A DNA stretch of 64,000 nucleotides from Nitrobacter sp047149785 (GCF_047149785.1 NZ_BAAGBE010000001.1:496001-560000), one strand, 5' to 3'; shown: positions 1 to 8,687, counted from the stretch's first letter. Numbers and translations: made by a program. Notes: generated by a model from the sequence alone, not told the origin.

Positions 1-942
1 TCGGACCAGAAGCCTGACCAATATCTCACCCTCAAGGTGGGTCGGCTGCGCCATCTCGAAAGTCTAGGCCTCGCCGAGTCGATTGGCGCTGGCCAGTGGG
101 CGATAGCGGAGGGGGCGGAGTCGACGTTGCGTGAGTTGGGTGAGCGCGGCGACATCATCAAGCGGATGCACCGCGCCCTGACCGAGCGCGGCATTGATCG
201 CGGCTTGACGGACTATGTGGTCTCCGGAGAAACCCACGGTCAGCCCATCATTGGCCGGCTGGTCGATCGCGGCCTCGACGACGAATTGCGCGGGTCGGCC
301 TATGTGGTTGTCGACGGCATTGACGGCCACACGCACCACATCAAGCTCCCCGATCTCGATGCCGCCGGCGACAGCGCGCCGGGCTCGATCGTCGAGCTAC
401 GCACCTTCGAGGACACGCGCGGCGAGCGCCGCGTGGCGTTGGCGACGCGCAGCGATCTATCGATCGAAGCCCAGACCACGGCCAGCGGCGCGACCTGGCT
501 CGATCGCCAGCTTGTCGCCCGCGATCCCGTCGATCTCGGCGGCGGCTTCGGTCTGGAGGTGAAGCAGGCGATGGAAGCGCGCGCCGGACACCTGATGCAG
601 GAGGGGATGGCGCGGCGCGATGGCGAGCACATCCTGTTCAGCCGAAACCTCCTCGGTACGCTCCGGCAACGCGAACTGGACACCCTCGGGGACAGGCTTG
701 CGGCCGAGACCGGCACGCTGTTCCAGAAATCTGCCGACGGAGAGTATGTCGCCGGCATCTACCGGCAGCGCTTCGCGCTCGCCTCCGGCCGCTTCGCCAT
801 GATCGATGACGGGCTCGGCTTCAAGCTGGTGCCCTGGACGCCTTCGATCGAGAAGCATATCGGGCAACACATTTCCGGGGTCGCCCGCGCCGACGGCGGC
901 GTCGACTGGTCGTTTGGCCGCAAGCGAGGGCTGGGATTGTGA
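1..942 (+). CDS. DUF3363/RlxS-type relaxase, C-terminal part (cut by left window edge)
   Basis: The frame is open from base 1 with no start inside the window, so only the last 313 residues are present. The sequence fits the C-terminal DUF3363 region of the VirD2/RlxS-like relaxases found in alphaproteobacterial integrative conjugative elements; the catalytic N-terminus would lie off the left edge. In that family the protein nicks the origin of transfer and pilots the single strand to the coupling protein. The direction and the nearby traG and trb genes support a conjugation role. It ends in a basic FGRKRGLGL tail. Assignment to the family is by recognition of the C-terminal region, not by catalytic residues. 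Confidence 0.8.
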   Translation, partial: SDQKPDQYLTLKVGRLRHLESLGLAESIGAGQWAIAEGAESTLRELGERGDIIKRMHRALTERGIDRGLTDYVVSGETHGQPIIGRLVDRGLDDELRGSAYVVVDGIDGHTHHIKLPDLDAAGDSAPGSIVELRTFEDTRGERRVALATRSDLSIEAQTTASGATWLDRQLVARDPVDLGGGFGLEVKQAMEARAGHLMQEGMARRDGEHILFSRNLLGTLRQRELDTLGDRLAAETGTLFQKSADGEYVAGIYRQRFALASGRFAMIDDGLGFKLVPWTPSIEKHIGQHISGVARADGGVDWSFGRKRGLGL

Positions 943-988
943 GCGATCGTGCGATAGGAAGCCCAGACTCGCGGCATGGAGGTGCATC

Positions 989-1165
989 ATGAGCGTCACG
1001 ACTTCAACCAGCCCTGAGCAGAACCACGACGGCCGCCCGCGCCAGAGCGGCAAGCGCCGCAGCCTCGTGGACTCTCTCGCGATGCCCGGCCTATCGGACA
1101 TCGATTTCGATCCACCGCGCGTCGAGATTGCGCTGCGTGCGACTTTCGCCGTCAGAGATCAATGA
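989..1165 (+). CDS. Small hypothetical protein (58 aa)
   Basis: A short frame starts at an ATG preceded by GGAGG about 8 bases upstream, 46 bases after the relaxase stop, so it is probably in the same transcript. The product begins MSVTTSTSPEQ and is polar, with no membrane segment or recognised domain. Its last 14 bases overlap the end of the convergent membrane-protein gene. I do not recognise it. It could be a relic of a longer gene lost when the accessory block 1.15-2.42 kb was inserted. Confidence 0.45.
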   Translation: MSVTTSTSPEQNHDGRPRQSGKRRSLVDSLAMPGLSDIDFDPPRVEIALRATFAVRDQ

Positions 1166-1718
1166 TCCTGTCGTCGTCGCCGCGGCCGTCCCTCAGTTTC
1201 GGTCGCGGCGGCGGCATCGGCTGATAGTAGATCACTTTCGGCTCCAGCTCCTCCATCTTCGGCGGCGGCCGAGGCGTTGGCTGCGGTTCGGGCTGCGGCT
1301 CCGGCCGGACCTGCGCGAGTTGTTCCATCATCGCCGGCAAGCGCACATAGGCCATTAGCCCGAACAGGATCGCCCCGAACCCGCCGGCGAGCAGCGGCCA
1401 GAACGTGCCTTCCGCCCCGGTCTGGATCGCCATCGCGCGTGTCGCGATCGCGCCAGCCCACATCGGCGGCACGAGATAAATGACCATCCCGATCCATCGC
1501 AGCGTCGGCCTGCGCGCGGAGATGGTCGCGAACAGCAACACGAACGCCGCAACCCCGCCGAACACCGTCACGCCGAGTGCGACGAGGCCGCCTGCGCCAT
1601 GTCCGTAGGCCAGCCAGCCGAGTCCTATCCCGGCCAATACCGGTACGAACCAGATCATCAGCCGGAACAGCAGCACCAGCGCCACGACGACAAGGATGGT
1701 CTGGAAGATGATTGCCAT
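1152..1718 (-). CDS. Membrane protein with Pro-rich cytoplasmic tail, unknown function
   Basis: The frame can be extended to 1,805, but the ATG at 1,718 has AGGAGG six bases upstream and gives a product starting MAIIFQTILVVVALVLLF. The protein is 188 residues with about four hydrophobic segments over the first 130 residues, then a tail rich in Pro, Glu and Gln (repeated PEPQ and PRPPP) and a charged end (GRGDDDRIIDL). I do not recognise the family. It runs opposite to the transfer genes beside parDE, so it belongs to the accessory block between relaxase and traG. A role in surface exclusion or transfer is possible but has no direct support. Confidence 0.7.
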   Translation of the reverse strand: MAIIFQTILVVVALVLLFRLMIWFVPVLAGIGLGWLAYGHGAGGLVALGVTVFGGVAAFVLLFATISARRPTLRWIGMVIYLVPPMWAGAIATRAMAIQTGAEGTFWPLLAGGFGAILFGLMAYVRLPAMMEQLAQVRPEPQPEPQPTPRPPPKMEELEPKVIYYQPMPPPRPKLRDGRGDDDRIIDL

Positions 1719-1767
1719 GCGAGCCTCCTGCGTCAGCGTCCGCCGGACGCCTCCACGGCGTGCCTGC

Positions 1768-2118
1768 CTAGTCCTCTTTGCGTTCCCCAGGCAGATGCCG
1801 CGCAAGGTCCATACTGTCGTGCAGGATGCGGAGAATCTGGATGCGGTTCTCTGTGTTCGTAGTGAACAGGATCAGGTGGCGGCCGCGCCGTCCGTGCCGA
1901 GCGACATGCAGCGATTTGAGGCCGCGGCCGAGTTCAGCGCGATCCCGAACGCCTGCGGCCTCCGGGCCGTCATCGAGATTGCGAAAGGCGGCGAAAATCG
2001 TCGCTCTGTAGCGGCGCGCCTGCTCGACGCCGAAATGCTCGACCGTCCAGAGGAAGATCGCGCGCACGTCCGCCTCGGCGGCGGCGGCGAGTCGAACCTT
2101 CCAGCGCGGCCCAGGCAT
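1768..2118 (-). CDS. parE: ParE/RelE-superfamily toxin
   Basis: 116 residues with the ParE fold pattern: an N-terminal helix pair (AAAEADVRAIFLWTVEHFG), a central YRATIFAAFRNL helix, and a C-terminal strand block with GRRGRHLILFTTN and IQILRILHDSMDLARHL. The last block matches the usual LRILHxxMD end of ParE toxins. In this family the toxin usually inhibits gyrase and is neutralised by ParD. Its start lies five bases after the antitoxin stop, giving the usual antitoxin-first operon. On a mobile element such a pair favours retention of the element. Confidence 0.88.
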   Translation of the reverse strand: MPGPRWKVRLAAAAEADVRAIFLWTVEHFGVEQARRYRATIFAAFRNLDDGPEAAGVRDRAELGRGLKSLHVARHGRRGRHLILFTTNTENRIQILRILHDSMDLARHLPGERKED

Positions 2119-2123
2119 GTGGC

Positions 2124-2417
2124 TCAGCGCGGCCGGGAGGCCAGCTCATCCTCGGTCGCGCGGGTCAGATGGTCCTCAAGCTCATCGACCGAGGCGAAGT
2201 CACGGTACCTCCCGGCCTCCAGATCGGCGAGGCCGACATTGGCGGCATCCCGCAGCGCCTTCAGCCTGGCGGCATCCTGCTGTTCCCGCTGCTCGATCAT
2301 GCGCAGGCCCTCGCGCATCACCTCGCTGGCGTTCTGGTAGCGGCCGGACTTCACCAGCCGGTCGATGACCTTCTCATGATGGTCCGTCAGGACGACATTG
2401 CGTGTCGGCATCGGCAT
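2124..2417 (-). CDS. parD: ParD-type antitoxin
   Basis: 97 residues with an N-terminal ribbon-helix-helix region (RNVVLTDHHEKVIDRLVKSG then RYQNASEVMREGLRMIEQRE), which matches ParD antitoxins that bind their own promoter. The C-terminal half (ADLEAGRYRDFASVDELEDH) is the toxin-binding arm. GAAGGA lies just upstream of the ATG at 2,417; an in-frame ATG two codons later (2,411) is also possible. It is the first gene of the operon, followed directly by the toxin. Autoregulation is expected for the family. Confidence 0.9.
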   Translation of the reverse strand: MPMPTRNVVLTDHHEKVIDRLVKSGRYQNASEVMREGLRMIEQREQQDAARLKALRDAANVGLADLEAGRYRDFASVDELEDHLTRATEDELASRPR

Positions 2418-2717
2418 GGTCCTTCAGATGACAGCCGCAGCATAGCACGACTAGCATATTATGCCAATTGCCACAGCAGCTCTTTTGGGTCACCCAGCGG
2501 GAGCCAGAAAAGGCCGAAGGTTGGTCCATTGACTTGCCGGCGGCGCTCGACCGCACTGGGAGAAAAGTCATCGTCCAGCAACTTCATGCGCCGCAACGCG
2601 CAAGTATTATTTCGACGGCCTACGCTGCGCTACGCGAAGCGACAATCACACAGTTGAAACCTCCACAGTTCTTGCCCTTCTTCGCAGCATTGCAATGCGC
2701 AAGGAGGGTTGTGCGCT
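2418..2717. other. Intergenic region between parD and traG
   Basis: About 300 bases separate the divergent parD and traG starts. No convincing gene is visible. The stretch contains the element at 2,601-2,636 shared with the trbB upstream region, and AAGGAGGG at 2,701-2,708, the likely ribosome binding site of traG. A short similar stretch further downstream (around CAGTTCTTGCCCTTCTT) is also shared with the trbB leader. Confidence 0.6.
2601..2636 (+). promoter_or_regulatory. Shared upstream element of traG (paired with one before trbB)
   Basis: The stretch starts CAAGTATTATTTCGACGGCC and continues with two CTACG-type words. It aligns with 13,761-13,796 upstream of trbB, with 29 of the first 34 positions identical by eye. 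Both lie roughly 80-140 bases upstream of a transfer gene. A common operator or promoter for the traG and trb transcripts is inferred; the local LysR or ribbon-helix-helix protein is a candidate binder. Confidence 0.5.
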
Positions 2718-4733
2718 GTGTCCGCCAGCCGTGTCGTATGGGGCCAGATCGTTGTCGTGTTTGCGATCGTGCTGCTCGCGGTCTGGATCGCGACCCAGTG
2801 GATCGCGTGGCGGCTCGGCTTTCAGCCGCAACTTGGCGCGCCCTGGTTCGCGCTTGCCGGATGGCCTGTCTATCCGCCGCCGGCCTTTCTGTGGTGGTGG
2901 TTCTTCTACGATGCCTATGCGCCGCACGTCTTTCTGGAGGGCGCGGGGATTGCCGCCTCGGGCAGCCTCGTTGCGATCACCATCGCCATCTTCATGTCGA
3001 TCTACCGGGCGCGCGAGGCCAAGGACGTGAGCACCTTCGGTTCCGCCCGTTGGGCCGGGCCGAATGAGATCAAAACCGCGGGCCTGCTCGGGGATGACGG
3101 CGTCGTGCTCGGTAAACTCGATCGCGACTATCTGCGCCACGACGGTGCCGAGCATGTCCTGTGCTTCGCACCGACGCGAAGCGGCAAGGGCGTCGGTCTC
3201 GTGGTGCCGACGCTGCTGACCTGGCCCGACTCCTCGATCGTCCATGACATCAAAGGAGAAAATTGGGAATTGACCGCGGGCTTTCGCGCCCGCTTCGGCC
3301 GCGTGTTGTTGTTCGATCCCACCAACGCAAACTCCGCCGCCTACAATCCGCTGTTGGAGGTGCGCAAAGGCGAATGGGAGGTGAGGGACGTCCAGAACGT
3401 CGCCGACGTGTTGGTCGATCCGGAGGGCTCATTGGAAAAGCGCAACCACTGGGAAAAGACGTCCCATTCGTTGTTGGTCGGCGCGATCCTCCATGTCCTT
3501 TACGCCGAGGCCGACAAGACGCTCGCCGGCGTCGCGGCTTTTCTGTCAGACCCACGCCGGCCAATCGAGTCGACGCTGTCCGCCATGATGATGACGCCGC
3601 ATCTCGGCGAGAAGGGGCCGCATCCCGTTATTGCGAGTGCGGCGCGCGAACTGCTCAACAAGAGCGACAACGAACGGTCGGGCGTGCTGTCGACCGCCAT
3701 GTCATTCCTTGGGCTGTACCGCGATCCCGTCGTGGCAAGCGTCACCGCCCGTTGCGATTGGCGCATCAGTGATCTCGTGTCGGGCGAAAAGCCGACGACG
3801 CTTTATCTCGTTGTGCCGCCGTCCGACATCAGCAGAACCAAACCGCTCGTGCGTCTCGTGCTCAATCAGATCGGCAGGCGGTTGACGGAAGATTTGCACG
3901 CGAAGGGCCGGCGACACCGTTTGTTGCTGATGCTCGACGAGTTTCCGGCCTTGGGGAGATTGGACTTCTTCGAGTCCGCTTTGGCCTTCATGGCCGGCTA
4001 TCAGATCAAGGCATTTCTCATCGCTCAATCTTTGAATCAGATCGAGAAAGCCTACGGACAGAACAATTCCATCCTCGATAACTGCCACGTCAGAGTCAGC
4101 TTCGCGACCAACGACGAGCGCACCGCAAAGCGCGTGTCGGATGCGCTTGGCACCGCGACGGAAATGCGCGCCATGCAGAACTATGCGGGGCATCGTCTCG
4201 CCCCGTGGCTCGGGCATCTGATGATCTCGCGCTCCGAGACGGCGCGACCGCTGCTCACCGCCGGCGAGGTGATGCAGCTTCCGCCCGACGATGAGGTTGT
4301 CATGGTCGCCGGCATCCCGCCGATCCGCGCCAGGAAGGCGCGCTATTTCGAGGACGCGCGGTTCAAGGAACGGTTGCTGCCTGTCCCGAAAGACCCAAGG
4401 GCCAGTCTCGCGCCGAAGCCTGACGATTGGTCGGCGTTGAAACCCGTCGCCGCGCCGCCGGGCAAGAACGTCGTCGGCCCGCGGCCTGTGCTCGTGACGA
4501 ACAGCAAGGCCAAGCCGGACGACGATCCGGCCAACGGTGGCGTTCGCCGCGAACCTGGGCTCGAGCGGCATAAGGACATCACGCCGGAGCCAGTGAAGGC
4601 TCCCGTCAATGAGTTCGATCCCGATGCCGATAAGCCGCAGCGTGACGCCGACACGAATCAGACAATGGTACGTGAGATGCGGCTGATGGCGCGGCGGATC
4701 GCGATGGACCGCGGCGACGGCATGGAGCTGTAG
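2718..4733 (+). CDS. traG: TraG/VirD4-family conjugation coupling protein
   Basis: 671 residues from a GTG at 2,718; AAGGAGGG ends nine bases upstream, whereas the TTG at 2,709 would abut it. Two N-terminal hydrophobic segments are followed by a soluble ATPase with Walker A APTRSGKGVGLVVPTL near residue 155-170 and Walker B LLMLDEFPALG near 406, then the typical FLIAQSLNQIEKAYG block. VirD4-type proteins pump the relaxase-DNA complex into the type IV channel at the inner membrane. Length and motif order are normal. The tail (about 575-671) is Pro/Lys/Asp-rich and probably disordered. It is followed after three bases by the ribbon-helix-helix gene. Confidence 0.95.
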   Translation: MSASRVVWGQIVVVFAIVLLAVWIATQWIAWRLGFQPQLGAPWFALAGWPVYPPPAFLWWWFFYDAYAPHVFLEGAGIAASGSLVAITIAIFMSIYRAREAKDVSTFGSARWAGPNEIKTAGLLGDDGVVLGKLDRDYLRHDGAEHVLCFAPTRSGKGVGLVVPTLLTWPDSSIVHDIKGENWELTAGFRARFGRVLLFDPTNANSAAYNPLLEVRKGEWEVRDVQNVADVLVDPEGSLEKRNHWEKTSHSLLVGAILHVLYAEADKTLAGVAAFLSDPRRPIESTLSAMMMTPHLGEKGPHPVIASAARELLNKSDNERSGVLSTAMSFLGLYRDPVVASVTARCDWRISDLVSGEKPTTLYLVVPPSDISRTKPLVRLVLNQIGRRLTEDLHAKGRRHRLLLMLDEFPALGRLDFFESALAFMAGYQIKAFLIAQSLNQIEKAYGQNNSILDNCHVRVSFATNDERTAKRVSDALGTATEMRAMQNYAGHRLAPWLGHLMISRSETARPLLTAGEVMQLPPDDEVVMVAGIPPIRARKARYFEDARFKERLLPVPKDPRASLAPKPDDWSALKPVAAPPGKNVVGPRPVLVTNSKAKPDDDPANGGVRREPGLERHKDITPEPVKAPVNEFDPDADKPQRDADTNQTMVREMRLMARRIAMDRGDGMEL

Positions 4734-4736
4734 GCC

Positions 4737-5192
4737 ATGCCCGGACGTCCCGATGCCCTCACACCGGCCGGAAAGAAGCGGCGACTCTCCATCTATCTCG
4801 ATCCCGATTTGATGCGACTGTTGGCCGATTATGCGGAACGGCGCGAGCAATCGCGCTCCATGATCGCCGAAGCGGCCATCGCCTCGTTCCTGTCGCCGGA
4901 TGCCGATGAACGCCGGGAGGCGGCGATTGCCAAGCGCCTTGACCGGATCGACCGCACCGTTCAGCGGCTGGAGCGCGACACCGGCATCGCCAATGAAGCC
5001 TTCGCCATCTTCATCCGCGCTTGGCTCACATCGACCGCATCCCTGCCGGAAACAGCCCAGGCCGCCGCCCATGCCAAGGGCGGTGAGCGCTACGACAAAT
5101 TCCTCGAAGCGCTGGGGCGTCGACTCGCCAGGGGACCGAAGTTGCGGCAGGAGATTGGGGACGACGTTGATAGATCAACGCCTGACCCATGA
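4737..5192 (+). CDS. CopG-like ribbon-helix-helix protein of the conjugation operon
   Basis: 151 residues. An N-terminal ribbon-helix-helix pattern (KRRLSIYLDPDLMRLLADYA then EQSRSMIAEAAIASFL) precedes a coiled-coil-like stretch (AIAKRLDRIDRTVQRLERD). Such a gene commonly follows traG in Tn4371-like and rhizobial conjugative elements and normally precedes trbB or a LysR gene. The start is three bases after the traG stop, so translation is probably coupled. It may act as a transcriptional regulator or relaxosome accessory protein. Its stop codon TGA is also the first three bases of the palindrome at 5,190-5,207. Here an 8.5-kb module follows it instead of trbB. Confidence 0.85.
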   Translation: MPGRPDALTPAGKKRRLSIYLDPDLMRLLADYAERREQSRSMIAEAAIASFLSPDADERREAAIAKRLDRIDRTVQRLERDTGIANEAFAIFIRAWLTSTASLPETAQAAAHAKGGERYDKFLEALGRRLARGPKLRQEIGDDVDRSTPDP

Positions 5193-5207
5193 CTCATGAT
5201 TGAGTCA
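5190..5207. repeat. Perfect dyad TGACTCA-TGAT-TGAGTCA
   Basis: Seven-base arms around a self-complementary TGAT make an 18-bp perfect palindrome. It overlaps the stop codon of the ribbon-helix-helix gene and marks the left limit of the inserted receptor module. No T-run follows, so it is unlikely to be an intrinsic terminator. An operator or a junction scar is possible. Confidence 0.5.
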
Positions 5208-5300
5208 CGCGACGCGTCGACACCTTGAGATTACATCTGCGACCTCGTCAATTCATCTCTGAGTACGCTGGACGATTGGCTTGGCGTCAACGCTGACGCT

Positions 5301-5325
5301 CGATGTTACTGACTCAGTAGCATCG
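5301..5325. repeat. 25-bp near-perfect palindrome downstream of the ModE-like gene
   Basis: CGATG and CATCG arms surround a perfect TACTGACTCAGTA core with one mismatch pair between arm and core. It lies 53 bases beyond the 3' end of the minus-strand ModE-like gene and carries the same TGACTCA word as the dyad at 5,190-5,207. No T-run follows on either strand, so a binding site or junction mark is as likely as a terminator. Confidence 0.45.
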
Positions 5326-5378
5326 ATCGCGCTGCGGTGATGTTCAGAGGTCATGCGCGGCGCCCCTTGCGCCGGATG

Positions 5379-5930
5379 CTACCGCGTACCCTCGCGCGAG
5401 CGACCAGGTGCGCGCTTCGTAGCCCGCGTCTTCGCCTTTTTGTTCGACGCACGCTTGACGGCGGGTTGGCGCGTCTTGGTACGTTTTTTCGTCGGTTTGA
5501 CGATCATGTCCGGGTCGATCACCTGCGCAAGGCGGGGGATAAACGGCGGCGTGGTGGAATCGATGCCGACCAGCGCCTCGAATTCACGATAGTGCTTTTC
5601 AAGCGTGTCATTGGTGATGCGCTCCATTTCTCGATAGCGTCGGACCACCTCCTTGCCCAAGGGTGTCAGGACCACTCCGCCGTTGCGCCCGCGTCGTCGG
5701 GTCTCGATGACCGGCTCCTTGAAATTCGTGTTGTATTTCTGCACTTGCTTCCAGAGATGTCGGAATTTGACGCCGACAGCAGGAGCGGCAGCCGAGATCG
5801 AGCCGTATCGGTCGATTGCTTCGAGGACGCAGGCTACCCAAGGACCCAGTGCCACTCTGGGCCCGAACTCCGGTATTGCCGAGACGCTCACCCGCTCGAA
5901 CTCGATACGAAAACAGAGCCAAATTGACAT
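5379..5930 (-). CDS. ModE-like winged-helix regulator with basic tail
   Basis: 183 residues from ATG 5,930, which has GGAAGG five bases upstream; a GTG two codons earlier is less well placed. Residues about 30-105 match the ModE/LysR-type winged helix (VLEAIDRYGSISAAAPAVGV, then the GRNGGVVLTPLGKEVVRRYR wing). No molybdate-binding TOBE/Mop domain is present. Instead the last 35 residues are very rich in Lys, Arg and Thr, like a nonspecific DNA-binding tail. It is transcribed away from the receptor gene, with the ModE-box-like dyad 6,183-6,206 between them. It probably regulates that receptor; whether it senses molybdate itself is unclear. Confidence 0.8.
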   Translation of the reverse strand: MSIWLCFRIEFERVSVSAIPEFGPRVALGPWVACVLEAIDRYGSISAAAPAVGVKFRHLWKQVQKYNTNFKEPVIETRRRGRNGGVVLTPLGKEVVRRYREMERITNDTLEKHYREFEALVGIDSTTPPFIPRLAQVIDPDMIVKPTKKRTKTRQPAVKRASNKKAKTRATKRAPGRSREGTR

Positions 5931-6311
5931 ACCCACCTTCCGTCTAGCGATTCCAAGAAGATCGACACGCTATCATTGATCCTGGCGCTCCGAAAAACCG
6001 GTCTCTAAAGCATCGAACTCTCCAAAACTTAAATTATGGTGCTTGACGACATATTAGAATCTTGCTTAGTTACGCTGTATCTGTGTGGGAATAACGTACA
6101 TGTCACCCACTCGGGACACGCGGGGTCGTCTGGCGAGGCGTTGCATATCGTTGTGATCGACATGAGCGCGATTACTGCTCATCGTTATATTATATTGGAT
6201 ATAATGTATCTCATTTACCAGTCTGACCAACAACACGTCGGAAACGGAAACGCAAATTCCAACTCAGGTCCAAGAAAGGGCCAGCAACAACAAGGAAGCA
6301 GAGGCGTGAAG
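5931..6311. other. Divergent regulatory region between ModE-like gene and receptor 1
   Basis: About 380 bases, clearly more AT-rich than the flanking genes, with no credible gene. The receptor frame stays open upstream to 6,036, but that extension lacks a good start. The notable feature is the 24-bp ModE-box-like dyad at 6,183-6,206. The last 60 bases before the receptor start are purine-rich and include AGAGG at 6,300-6,304. Confidence 0.6.
6183..6206 (+). promoter_or_regulatory. ModE (molybdate) box-like operator upstream of TonB receptor 1
   Basis: CGTTATAT, eight bases, then ATATAATG. The half-sites are inverted copies with one mismatch in eight. This matches the 8-8-8 layout of the ModE operator of modABC in E. 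coli as I remember it. The right half contains a TATAAT hexamer, so binding could block a promoter. It is about 105 bases upstream of the receptor start and beside a ModE-like gene. Confidence 0.7.
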
Positions 6312-8627
6312 ATGAACGGGGCGACGGGGAATTTCCTCAAGGTAATTGGCCTTGGGGCGGTGAGTTCGATTGCGTTGATGGCTGGCGATAGCGGACCAGC
6401 CTTCGCGCAACAACAGCAAGAGCAGCAACGACAGCAGCCGGACCTTCCCGCGATTCATATCGAAGAGCCTCACCGTACGACGCATCGTGCTCGTCCTGCC
6501 CGCCGCGTCGCGACAAGCCACCCGCGACCTTCGCACGTGCGGCAACACGTTGAGGTGCGTCCGGTCACGAGAAGGGATACAGTCTCATCCGATGACCGGC
6601 ATGAGGGCACGGCGGCGCAGGGCTACAAGGTCGAGACCGCCAAAACCACCGGTCCCTGGGGCGACAAGCCTATTCTCGATACGCCTTATTCGATCAACGT
6701 AACGTCAGCGCAGTTGATGGAAAACATGATCACCGGGGCGGGCGATCAGGCCATCAAGTTCAATCCCGTCGTACAACCCTATTTCCCTTCCATCTTTGCC
6801 GGCTACACGAGCAGCACCATAAGGGGCTTTACTCAGAATCTTACTTCTCTGGACGGCATACCCATTCGCGATACCTGGCTCAGCAGCGACACGGAAGAAA
6901 TGGAGCGCATGGAAATCTTCTCCGGGCTCTCCGGCTTTCTTTACGGCGCGGCCAATGTAGGCGGAATGGTGAATTTTGTCACCAAACGTCCGACGGCGAC
7001 GCCTCTCTTCAATTTCACGGTCGGCAACTATGGCGGTTCTCAGTATTTCAGTCATCTCGACCTCGGCGGCCCGTTCGACAGAGAAGGGAAGTTCGCCTAC
7101 CGCTTCAACGCGCTCTACCAGAACGGCGATAACCCCATTGGTATTGGTCTCAGGAGAGCCAATTTCAACGGCGCGGTGGATTGGAATGTGACAGATTCTC
7201 TCAAGGTCTCGATCACTGCCGGGCACAACGACTATCTGCGTACGGGGACCGGCGGCTTAGGCATAGTTTTTAACGCGCCAGGACCAGTTCCATCCGCGAA
7301 GGATTTCGACAACACAAGACCAGTGCCGCCGAATTGGGGCTTCAATCATCTGACGCAAGACCGAGTGGGCGGAACAATCCAGTGGGATATCGACAACGAC
7401 ACGACATTGCGGACGGCTGCCATCTATCTCAGGCAGACGAGGGTTGCCGAGTCGTCAAATCCAATAGTGATCCAACCCAACGGGTCGTACTTGCTTTCTG
7501 GCTTTTCAAACGTCTATCCCATGCCATCCAATGATACGGGCGGCTATCTCTATGTCGACAGGAAATTCGATACGTTCGGCATTCGGCATAAGGTGACGGT
7601 CGGGGCAAATTTCAGCGGATACGACAGGTTCCTCCCAACCGATTATGCATCCAACATTAGCGCTGTATTCCCAACTCTTGCCGCGGCCCAAAACGCTGCA
7701 CCGTTCGCATTCGCTCCCGTCGGTCTAGGCCCGACATACCTTTCGAACCATTTCATGAACACCAATATTGTTCTTGGAGACGACATCACCCTCAATAGAT
7801 ATTTCTCGATTCTGGCCGGCGTGAATCGCTCGACGCTCGAGACGAAAAATTACAATAGCACGGGCGTCGTGACCGCCGGCTATGACAAGTCCGCCGTCAC
7901 TCCGACCGCGTCGCTGATTTTCAAGCCGACATCCAGCGTCTCACTCTACGGCACCTACATCGAATCTCTCGAGGCGGGCGGCATCGTTTCCCTGACGAAC
8001 ATTCCGCCCTTTACCAACGCTGGAGAGATTCTCCCACCGACGATCAGCAAGCAGGTCGAGTTCGGGGCGAAGGCCAACGTGGGCGGTACCCTTCTCACCC
8101 TTGCGGCCTTTCAGATCGACAAGGCAAACCTCTACAATACCGTCAACCCGGACGGCACGTTGACGCGGAATCAGGACGGCCGGCAGATCAATAAAGGGAT
8201 CGAGCTGACCGCGACCGGCAAAGTGACCGACGACCTGACGATCAGAGGCGGGGGCACCTATCTCGATGCGGAAACAACAAAGACCAACAACGCTGCTATC
8301 CTCGGCAAGCGACCACAAGGCGTGGCAAGCTGGAGGTGGTCGCTCTGGGGCGAATACAGGTTGCCTTTCCTTCAGACGCTCTATCTGACCGGAGGCGTGA
8401 GCTATGTCGGATCGTCCTATCTTGACGGACCAAATACGATTCTCATTCCGGCCTACACCGTCGGTGATGTGGGACTGCGTTATGAGACCTCCATCAGCGG
8501 CACGCCAGTGATCATGCGCCTCAACGTGCAGAATGTCGCCGACAACCACTACTGGCAGAACGCCGGTGCTACCTTGAACCTCGGCGCGCCGAGGACCTAC
8601 ACCTTTTCGACCACCGCTAAGTTTTAG
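6312..8627 (+). CDS. TonB-dependent outer-membrane receptor, module 1
   Basis: 771 residues from ATG 6,312 (AGAGG seven bases upstream; GTG at 6,306 is an alternative). A signal peptide ends near AFAQQQQ, then a Gln/His/Arg-rich linker with a possible TonB box (LPAIHIEEP), a plug domain from about residue 115 (DTPYSINVTSAQLMEN), and a 22-strand-type barrel ending in Phe (YTFSTTAKF). It lacks the N-terminal STN domain of its paralogue at 28,901, so it should not signal to a FecR protein. The barrel end is highly similar to that paralogue. The substrate is unknown; the ModE-type operator suggests a Mo or W chelate. An ABC permease-ATPase gene follows after about 60 bases. Confidence 0.92.
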   Translation: MNGATGNFLKVIGLGAVSSIALMAGDSGPAFAQQQQEQQRQQPDLPAIHIEEPHRTTHRARPARRVATSHPRPSHVRQHVEVRPVTRRDTVSSDDRHEGTAAQGYKVETAKTTGPWGDKPILDTPYSINVTSAQLMENMITGAGDQAIKFNPVVQPYFPSIFAGYTSSTIRGFTQNLTSLDGIPIRDTWLSSDTEEMERMEIFSGLSGFLYGAANVGGMVNFVTKRPTATPLFNFTVGNYGGSQYFSHLDLGGPFDREGKFAYRFNALYQNGDNPIGIGLRRANFNGAVDWNVTDSLKVSITAGHNDYLRTGTGGLGIVFNAPGPVPSAKDFDNTRPVPPNWGFNHLTQDRVGGTIQWDIDNDTTLRTAAIYLRQTRVAESSNPIVIQPNGSYLLSGFSNVYPMPSNDTGGYLYVDRKFDTFGIRHKVTVGANFSGYDRFLPTDYASNISAVFPTLAAAQNAAPFAFAPVGLGPTYLSNHFMNTNIVLGDDITLNRYFSILAGVNRSTLETKNYNSTGVVTAGYDKSAVTPTASLIFKPTSSVSLYGTYIESLEAGGIVSLTNIPPFTNAGEILPPTISKQVEFGAKANVGGTLLTLAAFQIDKANLYNTVNPDGTLTRNQDGRQINKGIELTATGKVTDDLTIRGGGTYLDAETTKTNNAAILGKRPQGVASWRWSLWGEYRLPFLQTLYLTGGVSYVGSSYLDGPNTILIPAYTVGDVGLRYETSISGTPVIMRLNVQNVADNHYWQNAGATLNLGAPRTYTFSTTAKF

Positions 8628-8687
8628 GACGTTTGTGTAAGGATCTGATGTCCGACGTGCGAAGCGAGGAGTTTGTGTATCGTTTCA

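Noticed and set aside
5301..5325. Intrinsic terminator of the ModE-like gene
   Set aside because: Strong palindrome but no T-run on either strand and a minimal loop; listed as a repeat instead.
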